NCBI RefSeq assembly: GCF_038397785.1
Contig: NZ_CP151642.1
Span: 310,001 to 374,000, forward strand
Direction: 5' to 3'
DNA length: 64,000 nucleotides
DNA from: Salinibacterium sp. TMP30
GTDB taxonomy: Bacteria; Actinomycetota; Actinomycetes; Actinomycetales; Microbacteriaceae
Numbering within the stretch: position 1 is the stretch's first letter; each line of letters starts with the position of its first letter. The notes under the pieces are model-generated. The model had not been told where the DNA came from. It saw nothing but the letters and a program-made list of their open reading frames with translations, and searched no databases. This document shows, one piece after another, positions 25,542 to 32,979 of this stretch. The translations under genes were made by a program, and so were the position numbers.

Positions 25542-25570
25542 TAGCTACAGCTAAATGCATCTGTAGGCTA
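25542..25570 (+). promoter_or_regulatory. Inverted repeat upstream of abiEi, candidate autoregulatory operator
   Basis: TAGCTACAG (25542-25550), 10-nt spacer, CTGTAGGCTA (25561-25570): arms match except for one extra G. It lies 10-39 nt before the abiEi start. AbiEi proteins are known to bind inverted repeats in their own promoter; assignment here is by position. Confidence 0.5.
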
Positions 25571-25580
25571 AATTCGGCAC

Positions 25581-26162
25581 ATGTCAACCACGGGCCTGCC
25601 AATGCGAGCGTTCTCGCAATCTGAGGCGAGCCGCGCGGGAATCGACTCGCGCCAGCTCTATCGGTTGCTAGACAGGCAGCAGATTGAGCGGATCAGTCGC
25701 GGGCTGTATCGGCGCACCGATCTGCCGGTTGCTGACCTTGATCTGGCTGAGATTGCAGGGAGGCGTCCTGATGCGACTATCTGTTTGGAGTCGGCTCTTG
25801 CACGCTTCGAGTTGATCGATGCAATTCCGACTCGCACTGACATTGCGATCGCTCGGGGCCAGCGGCCTGCGAAGACTCAGGCGGCGGTTGAGTGGCATGT
25901 GTTTGACCGGCCCACGTTCGAGATTGGTCGCACTCTGCTTGCGACCGGGGACGAAGGTCAGAGCATAGGACTTTATTCGGCTGAGCGTTCGATCGTCGAC
26001 GCGTTCAGGCTGCGCGGCACTGTCGGGTACGAGACCGGTATCGAGGCGCTGCGCAATTGGTTGACGCTCCCAGCATCCCAGCCCGCGAAGCTGTTCGCTA
26101 TTGCGCAGTCCCTGCCGCGCGCGGTCGGCCCACTGCGAACCGCCTTGGAGATACTGACATGA
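25581..26162 (+). CDS. abiEi: AbiEi-family type IV antitoxin
   Basis: 193 residues. An N-terminal winged-helix region (about 1-50: FSQSEASRAGIDSRQLYRLL, IERISRGLYRRTD) is followed by the AbiEi C-terminal domain with TDIAIARGQRPAKT and YSAERSIVDAFRLRGTVGYE. AbiEi transcriptionally represses its operon and antagonises the AbiEii nucleotidyltransferase. The frame is intact and overlaps the start of the toxin gene by 4 nt (ATGA), but that toxin gene has two in-frame stops. Confidence 0.88.
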   Translation: MSTTGLPMRAFSQSEASRAGIDSRQLYRLLDRQQIERISRGLYRRTDLPVADLDLAEIAGRRPDATICLESALARFELIDAIPTRTDIAIARGQRPAKTQAAVEWHVFDRPTFEIGRTLLATGDEGQSIGLYSAERSIVDAFRLRGTVGYETGIEALRNWLTLPASQPAKLFAIAQSLPRAVGPLRTALEILT

Positions 26163-27031
26163 CCCCGGAGTAGACTTTTGCTGCGCTGCAACGCATCGCC
26201 CGACAGCAGGGTCGCGCAGTACGGGAACTTCTTACCCTCTACGTGCTCGAGCAGGTTTTGGCGAGACTGGGGGAGTCCACCTTCGCGGATTCGTTCGTGC
26301 TGGAGGGCTGGGTCCTACTCGCTGGCTACGGTCTTCGGCGGCCGACGCGGGATGTTGACATGCAAGCAATCGGCTTCGTGCTCGATGAGCAACACTGCCG
26401 GGAGGTGGCCGCAGCGGTAGCGGGGGCTGATGGGGACGACGGTGTCGTCTTCGAGGCGGTCCCGATTCGTATCGAGTAGATTCGTGACGAAAAAGAGTAT
26501 TCCGGCATCAGGGTGCATATCCGAGCCCAGCTTCACAGTGCGCGGATAGCGGTGAAGCTTGACATCAGCACAGGGGACCCGATGTTTCCCGAAGCGCAGC
26601 GGATGACGATGCCGCGCATCCTCGGCGGCGAGTTCACACTGTTGAGACATGCGCTCGAAACCGTTATCGCGGAGAAGGCGGTCACTATCTTGCAACCTGG
26701 AGTCACGAGCACACGCTGGCGCGACTACATGGACCTCCGGTCGCTGTCCCGCAGTCGGAGCTTCGAATCGATGAAACTGCGCCAGGCGATCGACGAAGTA
26801 GCGAAGCACCGCGGGGTCACGCTGTCAGCCCCTTCTGTCTCACTGAGCGGTCACGATGAGATAGCGCAGCAGAAGTGGGCCGCGTGGCGCACGAAGTCCG
26901 ACGTTGAGGACATCACCCTGGCCATCCTCAAGAATCAGCTCACTGAAGTCTCGACATTCCTCGACCCAATTTTCCTGAACACAGTCGAACCCGCAGCCGC
27001 GTGGGACCCAACTTCACAAGTCTGGATCTGA
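26159..27031 (+). pseudogene. abiEii: AbiEii nucleotidyltransferase toxin with two in-frame amber codons
   Basis: One frame from ATG 26159 to the stop at 27031 encodes a full-length AbiEii/AbiGii-type protein of about 290 codons, but codon 5 (26171-26173) and codon 107 (26477-26479) are TAG. Family landmarks remain: RRPTRDVDMQ (the DxD of the nucleotidyltransferase), MTMPRILGGEFTL, 'ETVIAEKAVTIL' and RWRDYMDL. The usual K-GG of the active-site strand reads VLEGWVLLA, so key residues have changed too. Clear decay by point mutation rather than insertion. The C-terminal third (from 26513) could be read from a GTG but lacks the catalytic core. Confidence 0.85.
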
Positions 27032-27106
27032 AGCCGCTTTTTCTCTTTCCTAATGGCACTGACAGCCTGATCAACGGCGCAGTTTCCAAGCGCTTGTGAT
27101 GTCTCA

Positions 27107-27230
27107 AGACAGCACAAGGAGTACGGTCAGGCCTGTTTTTCTTTCCCCCAGATTTTGCCCACACTTCACAACGTTTCCGGTCGAAAGTCGGCCATCCAGG
27201 ATCGCGACAACCGCACGATTCAGGTCGCAT
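27107..27230 (-). pseudogene. Second probable integrase C-terminal remnant
   Basis: On the minus strand one frame gives KRCEVWAKSGGKKNRPDRTP, resembling the EVWAKCG tail at 15571-15720; another frame gives 'RAVVAILDGRLSTGNVVKCG', also tail-like, so the reading frame is uncertain. The DNA itself shares GGTCRGGCCTGTTTT and TTTTGCCCACACTTCA with the first copy in the same orientation. Confidence 0.35.
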
Positions 27231-27271
27231 CCAAAGTTGAAACAATCTTTACAGATCACATCAACGTGTAA

Positions 27272-27505
27272 AATTGGTGGCTCCTTCTTTTCACGTTTGA
27301 CGCAGGTGCCGCTTTAGCGACCCTGGATCAGGCTTCCCGACGAAAGACCAAACCGACCGTTTCCATTAACTCGATACCTCTTCTCGAGGGGCAGGCGAGT
27401 TCTGAGATCGAGAACATCGCTACGACCGCAGACGAACGCTTCAGATTCGCTCACGATGAGGAGTTTGCCATCGCCGTTGCGAGGGGGCACGAGGTGGCAC
27501 GGCGT
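27272..27505 (+). pseudogene. Fic-family protein, N-terminal fragment
   Basis: A frame open from 27272 without a start reads FDAGAALATLDQASRR, 'TVSINSIPLLEGQASSEIEN', IATTADERFRFAHDEE. This is the N-terminal Fic_N helix-bundle signature (the (S/T)xxxE(G/N) inhibitory-type SSEIENI region). After about 27480 the similarity fades although the frame stays open to 27694; the HPFxxGNGR AMP-transferase motif is absent. A degraded fragment. It fills much of the 730-nt gap before the sugar operon. Confidence 0.65.
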
Positions 27506-27673
27506 TACCCGGTGAGGGGGTTTGAGTGTCGCGTCGCCGCTCGGCAGGCGGCCTGCGTGGAGGTTCGCTCTTCGGCAGAATCATGTGGGGCGGCCGCCGC
27601 CGAGCAGCGAGAAGTTTTTTGGCTCCGTTTGGCACTGGACAAAGGAATTCTCTTCCCGCAGAATCGTGCCAAG

Positions 27674-27690
27674 ACGTTTTGCCAAAACGT
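27674..27690 (+). promoter_or_regulatory. LacI-type operator upstream of the fructan operon
   Basis: ACGTTTTGCCAAAACGT: perfect 8-bp arms around a central C, 70 nt before the binding-protein start. This odd palindrome with central CG-rich core is the classic LacI/GalR-family site, and a LacI-type gene (30942-31997) is inside the operon, so autoregulation of the operon by that protein is the simple reading. Confidence 0.75.
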
Positions 27691-27760
27691 TTAATCATCA
27701 CTAAGGTGATATCAATCACAGTGCGTAGCAATACTGCTACCAAAGAACGGAGTCGAAGTA

Positions 27761-29071
27761 ATGAAGCTTCGCAATATGCGCGGTACACGTGCCGCAGTAC
27801 TCGGAACGGCTGTCCTGTCGGTGACGGCACTCGCACTCTCCGGGTGTGGTGTCGGTGGTGGAACCAACGGAAGTCCCTCTGACGAACTGACAGTTCTCGT
27901 CGAAGGTGGCGGGCTTGCCGAGCTCCAGCCAATCGCCGACTTGTATAAGGAAGAGACCGGGACGACGATCAAGCTCGTCGAACTGCCCTACGACGGACTG
28001 TACGACCGAATCCAGACGGAACTTGGATCGGGCAGCGTCTCGTTCGATATTGCCGCACTTGACGCGATCTGGCTAAGCGCCTTCGCGGACGGTGTCGCCC
28101 CCCTCGACGACCTGTTCACTGACGACGTCAAGTCAGACCTCTTCCCCGGCCTCGTGTCCGAGGCGCAAGTGGGAGGCAACTACGTGGGAATGCCTATCTT
28201 CACCAACTCCGAGATTCTCTACTACCGCACTGACCTCTTCAACGACGAGAAGAACAAGTCAGACTTTGAGGCAGAGTTCGGCTATCCTCTTGCCGCGCCG
28301 ACCACGTGGGCCCAGTACACCGATGTCGCGAAATTCTTCACTCGCGACACCGACGGCGACGGACAGATTGACCTCTACGGTACGGACGTCAAGGGCGCGG
28401 TAGAGACCGAGTGGCTCGCGACCGTCTCCCAGGCTGGCGAGACTCAGATGGTGCTCGACCCCTCCAGCGGCGACGTGACTATCGACAGTGCTGAGCACCT
28501 CGAAGCACTCGACTTCTATACGAGCCTGCTTCCTTACGCCCCGGCCGGTGCTTCGCAGCTCGACTGGGCAGGAGCGCAGAACCTCTTCTACCAAGGCAAT
28601 TTGGCGATGATGCGATTCTGGGGTCACGCATACACACAGACTCCTGATGATGCTGCCGTCAAGGGCAACATCGGTGCCGCACCCATGATTGCTGGCCCGG
28701 GCGGCGTTGCAGGCGTACCTGGTGCCTGGTACCTCTCCGTGCCGACTGCGACCACCAAACAGCAGGAAGCGAAGGACTTCATTGCCTTCGCGTACGAAAA
28801 CAACGAATTGTCAGTAGACACATCGTTGGGTCTCGTCTCGCGCATCTCTGCCTTCGAGTCGCAGGCGAATGTCGAGGGTCGGGAGAACTACCCAGCAATC
28901 CTCGCCACACTCAACTCGCCCGCGACGTTTGCGCGGCCAGCAACACCGAAATGGCAGGAGATTGTCAACACGGTACTCACGCCGATGCTCCAGAAGGCTG
29001 TTGAACCGGGTGCTGACAACGCTGCGCTCTTGAAAGACGCCAAGATGCAGATCGAAGCGATCATCCAGTAA
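27761..29071 (+). CDS. Sugar ABC transporter substrate-binding lipoprotein
   Basis: 436 residues. Lipoprotein signal with lipobox LSGC (Cys29), then a family-1 solute-binding fold: GTTIKLVELPYDGLYDRIQT, VGMPIFTNSEILYYRTDLF, and a late 'GVPGAWYLSVPTATTKQQEA'. The family takes up mono- to oligosaccharides. The surrounding GH-J and GH91 enzymes point to a fructose-containing ligand such as a difructose dianhydride, inulobiose or short fructan (inference). GGAG lies 9 nt before the ATG. Confidence 0.9.
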   Translation: MKLRNMRGTRAAVLGTAVLSVTALALSGCGVGGGTNGSPSDELTVLVEGGGLAELQPIADLYKEETGTTIKLVELPYDGLYDRIQTELGSGSVSFDIAALDAIWLSAFADGVAPLDDLFTDDVKSDLFPGLVSEAQVGGNYVGMPIFTNSEILYYRTDLFNDEKNKSDFEAEFGYPLAAPTTWAQYTDVAKFFTRDTDGDGQIDLYGTDVKGAVETEWLATVSQAGETQMVLDPSSGDVTIDSAEHLEALDFYTSLLPYAPAGASQLDWAGAQNLFYQGNLAMMRFWGHAYTQTPDDAAVKGNIGAAPMIAGPGGVAGVPGAWYLSVPTATTKQQEAKDFIAFAYENNELSVDTSLGLVSRISAFESQANVEGRENYPAILATLNSPATFARPATPKWQEIVNTVLTPMLQKAVEPGADNAALLKDAKMQIEAIIQ

Positions 29072-29086
29072 CTCGCACTGCAATCT

Positions 29087-29116
29087 GGGGCAGTCCGTCT
29101 AATCGCGGGCTGCCCC
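29087..29116 (+). terminator. Intercistronic hairpin after the binding-protein gene
   Basis: GGGGCAG (29087-29093) pairs with CTGCCCC (29110-29116), extended by CCG/CGG inside. No T run. Placed between the binding-protein gene and the first permease, it probably stabilises the upstream message or lowers read-through. Confidence 0.65.
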
Positions 29117-29147
29117 ACCATCCGACTAGTTCAAAGGACTCGCTCTC

Positions 29148-30035
29148 GTGCGCCTCACCGACCGACGGTTCGCCTTGCTGCTGATGGCACCGGCCGCCGC
29201 CTTCCTCGCAGCATTCGTACTGTGGCCTCTTATCCGATTCGTCTCGAACGGATTCTACGAGATCTCACCCATTGCCGGAGGACCCCGAATCTTCGTGGGC
29301 TTCGATAACTTCGCCGCGGCATTCGCCTCAACGGCTTTCCAAGGCGCGGCGTTCCGCACGATCCTCTACACCGTTATCGTCGTCGCCCTTGAGTTTGCGA
29401 TTGGGCTGGCTGTAGCGCTCATATTCGCCTCGCTCGGAAGCCGCTCCGCGGTATTCCGCACCATCTTTATGTATCCGCTCATGATCGCACCCGTCGTCGC
29501 CGGTCTGTTGTGGCGCTTCCTACTCATCGACAACTTCGGGATAATCAACGAACTTCTTCGCCAAGCAGGAATCCTGCAAACGAGTAGTCAAATCGGATGG
29601 CTAAGCGACCCGAACATTGCACTGTTCTCGGTCGCCCTACCTGACGTCTGGCTTACTACCTCATTCATTACGCTCGTGCTTTTCGCTGGCCTGCAGAATG
29701 TGCCGAGTGACGTAATCGAAGCAGCGAAATTGGATGGTGCCCGCTTTTCCACCATGCTCTTCCGCATCATCATCCCACTGCTTAGGCCGGTGATCGCGGT
29801 AGCGCTCATCGTTCGGGGGATTGATGCGGCTCGCGCCTTCGACATCATCCTCATCCAAACCAACGGTGGCCCGCAGGAGAGCACAACGACGTTGAGCCTT
29901 CTGGTCTACCGAACCATGACTCGCTATGGCGACCCGGGCCTCGCGAGCGCCATGGGGACTATTTATCTTGTTGCAATGCTCGTGATTGCCACCGCGGCGA
30001 TATATGCAATCTGGCGCCCAGGGAGTGACAAATGA
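29148..30035 (+). CDS. Sugar ABC transporter permease (MalF-type)
   Basis: 295 residues, six membrane helices, from a GTG at 29148 with AAAGGA upstream. The EAA loop is visible as 'DVIEAAKLDGARFSTMLFRI', followed by a hydrophobic PLLRPVIAVALIVRG segment. CUT1-type inner-membrane subunit, pairing with the next gene. No ATPase gene is in the operon, so a shared MsiK-type ATPase encoded elsewhere is likely, as is common in Actinobacteria. Confidence 0.92.
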   Translation: MRLTDRRFALLLMAPAAAFLAAFVLWPLIRFVSNGFYEISPIAGGPRIFVGFDNFAAAFASTAFQGAAFRTILYTVIVVALEFAIGLAVALIFASLGSRSAVFRTIFMYPLMIAPVVAGLLWRFLLIDNFGIINELLRQAGILQTSSQIGWLSDPNIALFSVALPDVWLTTSFITLVLFAGLQNVPSDVIEAAKLDGARFSTMLFRIIIPLLRPVIAVALIVRGIDAARAFDIILIQTNGGPQESTTTLSLLVYRTMTRYGDPGLASAMGTIYLVAMLVIATAAIYAIWRPGSDK

Positions 30036-30871
30036 TTGGCATTGAAACGAACCGGCGTTCCTCGCGTCTGTTCCTGTGGGTTGCTCTCGCGGTTGTTCTA
30101 TTAATCTATGGATTCCCGTTCCTTTACCTTCTACTTACTTCCTTCAAGACTCCGCTCGATGCGATCGCTGTGCCGCCCTCTGTGTTGCCCTCGGTCTGGA
30201 CTCTAGAGAATTATGTGACCGCACTTAGCAAGGACGGGGTGGTTCCGGCGCTGGTGAACAGCACGGTGACCGCTGTTCTGAGCACAGCCCTCTCCCTCGT
30301 GCTCGCGGTACCCGCGGCCTATGCGATCACTCGGTACCGCACACCAAGCGGGCAGGTCTTCGTCATGGCAGCGCTAGTAACACGGATGGTGCCCACGATC
30401 GCAGTGGGAGCCCCTCTTATAGAGACCATGCGGGTTCTCGGAATTAGTGACACATCTCTGGGCCTTGCTATCGCGCACACTACTCTCTCGCTTCCCCTGT
30501 CAATCTGGCTGATGGCGAGCTTCTTTGAAGCCGTCCCTGACGAGCTCGAAGAAGCGGCGCGGGTTGATGGCGCGTCACGTCTGGGAGCATTGTGGCGGGT
30601 CGTAATCCCGGTAGTGTCGGGCGGCCTTGCCGTCACAGCGATCTTCGCCTTCCTTGCATCGTGGAACGAGTTCCTCTTCTCCCTCCTGCTCACCTCGGTG
30701 CGAGCGCAGACGACGCCGATCGTGATCGCCAATTTCCAGACCCAGTTCGGTTTGGACTGGGGCGGGATGACCGCGCTCGCTGCGATCTATTCGATCCCCG
30801 TCATCCTGCTCACTCTCGCCTTGCAGCGTCACATCGTCGCGGGTCTCACTCTCGGCGCCGTGAAAGGATGA
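30032..30871 (+). CDS. Sugar ABC transporter permease (MalG-type)
   Basis: 279 residues with six membrane helices; the start overlaps the stop of the first permease (ATGA). EAA loop 'DELEEAARVDGASRLGALWR' then VVIPVVSGGLAVTAI, and a terminal QRHIVAGLTLGAVKG, characteristic of CUT1 MalG-like proteins. Completes the membrane channel of the importer. Confidence 0.93.
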   Translation: MIGIETNRRSSRLFLWVALAVVLLIYGFPFLYLLLTSFKTPLDAIAVPPSVLPSVWTLENYVTALSKDGVVPALVNSTVTAVLSTALSLVLAVPAAYAITRYRTPSGQVFVMAALVTRMVPTIAVGAPLIETMRVLGISDTSLGLAIAHTTLSLPLSIWLMASFFEAVPDELEEAARVDGASRLGALWRVVIPVVSGGLAVTAIFAFLASWNEFLFSLLLTSVRAQTTPIVIANFQTQFGLDWGGMTALAAIYSIPVILLTLALQRHIVAGLTLGAVKG

Positions 30872-30941
30872 ACCGTCTCTCGATGGAAAAAAATCACAGC
30901 TCCGGTGGAATTATTACGCACCTAAAGGAAGAAGTAGAACT

Positions 30942-31997
30942 GTGGCAGTGAGAAATGTTGGGATCCGAGATGTCGCCGAAATGGCTGGTGTTTCGGTTAC
31001 GACGGTGTCCCACGTCCTGAACGACACACCGCAAATGCGGGTCGCGGCCGAGACGCGAGAGCGTGTCCGCGAAGCGGCGAAAACACTGGGCTACGGCCCG
31101 AACCGGATGGCCCAAGCGCTACGCACCAACCGGTCAGGACTCATCGGCCTGCTGAGCGAAGAAATCGCTACCACTCCTCACGCGGGCAGGATCATTCTCG
31201 GCGCCCAGAATGCGGCCCGCGAACACGACTTGACCCTGGTCATCATCAACACTGAGCGCGAATCCGGCGATTCGCATCGAGACGACGTTCAGGCGCTGAT
31301 CGACCGGCAAGTGGAGGCGGTGCTCTACGCGACCATGTATCACCGCCAAGTATCCCTCCCTCCGAACCTGCAGGGGCTGCCTGCCGTGCTGATCGACTCG
31401 ACCGACAGGGCCGGCATCGTTCCTGCAGTGGTACCGGATGAGGTGGGCGGCGCGATCGCCGCCGTCACCCACCTCGTCGAGGCCGGTCACAGACGCATCG
31501 GCTTCCTCAATAACGACGACGACGTGCCGGCTACACACGAACGTCTGGTCGGCTACACGCAGGTGTTGCAGCAGCACAACATTCCGCTCGACGAAAAACT
31601 GATCGTTCACGCACCATCAGAAACGCTCCCCGGCTACGAAATTGCTCGAGAACTGCTCGCTCGGAACGACCGCCCAACCGCCCTGTTCTGTTACAACGAC
31701 CGCATGGCAATGGGCGCCTACAGGGCCGCGAACGAACTAGGTCTGAACATTCCGCTCGACCTCTCGATCGTCGGCTTCGACAACCAGGAACTCATCGCCG
31801 CAAACCTCTTCCCTGGCCTGACCACGGTGGCGCTCCCTCACTACGAAATGGGCGCTTGGGCCGTCGAAACTCTCGTGCACCTGCTTCACGGAGAAGACGA
31901 ATACAAGCTCCTCGCCGACACCCCTACACGCCTCGAATGCCCACTAGTCATCCGAGGATCAGTCTCCAAACCACGCGACAACGGAAAGGTCACATAA
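30942..31997 (+). CDS. LacI-family transcriptional regulator of the fructan operon
   Basis: 351 residues from GTG at 30942. N-terminal LacI HTH (GIRDVAEMAGVSVTTVSHVL, then hinge-type PNRMAQALRTNRSGLIGLL) and a periplasmic-binding-like sensor domain with VLIDSTDRAGIVPAVVPDE and 'DRMAMGAYRAANELGLNIPL'. It lies between the transporter and enzyme genes and almost touches the next start (1 nt), so it is cotranscribed. Expected to repress via the palindrome at 27674 until a fructose-derived inducer binds. Confidence 0.92.
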   Translation: MAVRNVGIRDVAEMAGVSVTTVSHVLNDTPQMRVAAETRERVREAAKTLGYGPNRMAQALRTNRSGLIGLLSEEIATTPHAGRIILGAQNAAREHDLTLVIINTERESGDSHRDDVQALIDRQVEAVLYATMYHRQVSLPPNLQGLPAVLIDSTDRAGIVPAVVPDEVGGAIAAVTHLVEAGHRRIGFLNNDDDVPATHERLVGYTQVLQQHNIPLDEKLIVHAPSETLPGYEIARELLARNDRPTALFCYNDRMAMGAYRAANELGLNIPLDLSIVGFDNQELIAANLFPGLTTVALPHYEMGAWAVETLVHLLHGEDEYKLLADTPTRLECPLVIRGSVSKPRDNGKVT

Positions 31998-31998
31998 A

Positions 31999-32979
31999 AT
32001 GCTTCGACTGGCCTCGTCCTGGGTGTGGGACTTCTGGATCGCCGACGATGGCGACCGTTACCACCTCTTCTTCCTGAAAGCGTCTCGAGCTCTCCTCGAC
32101 CCCGACCGGCGGCACTGGCGTGCCACCATCGGGCACGCGACTTCTACAGATCTCACGACGTGGACCGAACACGCCGACGCAGTCATTCCGGATGATTCCC
32201 CGGCCTTCGACGACCTCTCAACGTGGACGGGGTCAGTAGTTCGTGACGACAACGGCACGTGGCGAATGTTCTATACGGCGGTCAGCCGTGCCGAAGGCGG
32301 ACTCAACCAGCGGATTAGCTCCGTCGTCTCCGACGATCTCTTCACGTGGAGCCGGGAACCCGACAGGCAAATTCTTGAACCGGATGCCCGTTGGTATGAA
32401 ACTGCCGAAACGAGAAAGTGGCCGGACCAGGCCTGGCGCGACCCGTGGGTGTTCCGTGACCAGCACAACTGGCACATGCTGATTACGGCGCGCGCCAACC
32501 ACGGCGATCCCGATAACCGAGGGGTCATCGGGCACGCAACCTCACCAGACCTTACTCACTGGACTGTTCAGCCGCCGCTGTCCGAGCCAGGCGCCGGATT
32601 TGGGCACATCGAAGTGGTTCAGACCGCCATAGTCGACGGCACGCCGGTCGGCTTGTTCTCCTGCCTTGGACCTGAACTGGCGCATGACCGCCATGCGGAA
32701 GATCCCGTCGGCGGCGTTTGGGCGGTTCCCGCGGACTCCCTGGCAGGGCCATTCCGGCTGGCGGATGCGTACCGACTCACCGACGAGCGACTCTACGTTG
32801 GTCGGTTGGTTCAGGATCGCGCCGGACAGTGGCAGATCCTTGCGTTCCGGAACGACGACGAGAACGGCGGTTGGGTTGGAGAGATCACCGACCCGCAGCC
32901 CGTCCGTTGGGTCGATGGCCGACTAGCGATCGAAGTGACTAGCCACGACGCGAAGGAGAGAATCTATGTCGAGCGCTAA
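31999..32979 (+). CDS. GH-J clan (GH32/GH68-like) beta-fructosidase-type enzyme
   Basis: 326 residues with the five-bladed propeller pattern. Candidate nucleophile Asp11 in SWVWDFWIADDG, transition-state Asp148 in AWRDPWVF, and acid/base Glu205 in FGHIEVVQT. Blades repeat as GHATSTDLTTWT and GHATSPDLTHWT. No signal peptide, so it works in the cytoplasm. It is shorter than classical GH32 proteins because the C-terminal beta-sandwich is missing, as in GH68-like and single-domain members. Likely hydrolyses fructosyl disaccharides produced by the next enzyme. Its 3' end overlaps that gene by 14 nt. Confidence 0.8.
   Translation: MLRLASSWVWDFWIADDGDRYHLFFLKASRALLDPDRRHWRATIGHATSTDLTTWTEHADAVIPDDSPAFDDLSTWTGSVVRDDNGTWRMFYTAVSRAEGGLNQRISSVVSDDLFTWSREPDRQILEPDARWYETAETRKWPDQAWRDPWVFRDQHNWHMLITARANHGDPDNRGVIGHATSPDLTHWTVQPPLSEPGAGFGHIEVVQTAIVDGTPVGLFSCLGPELAHDRHAEDPVGGVWAVPADSLAGPFRLADAYRLTDERLYVGRLVQDRAGQWQILAFRNDDENGGWVGEITDPQPVRWVDGRLAIEVTSHDAKERIYVER

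Noticed and set aside
26171-26479. Stop-codon recoding (amber read-through) of the AbiEii toxin
   Set aside because: No suppressor tRNA, pyrrolysine signal or hairpin is seen and other genes end normally; decay is simpler.
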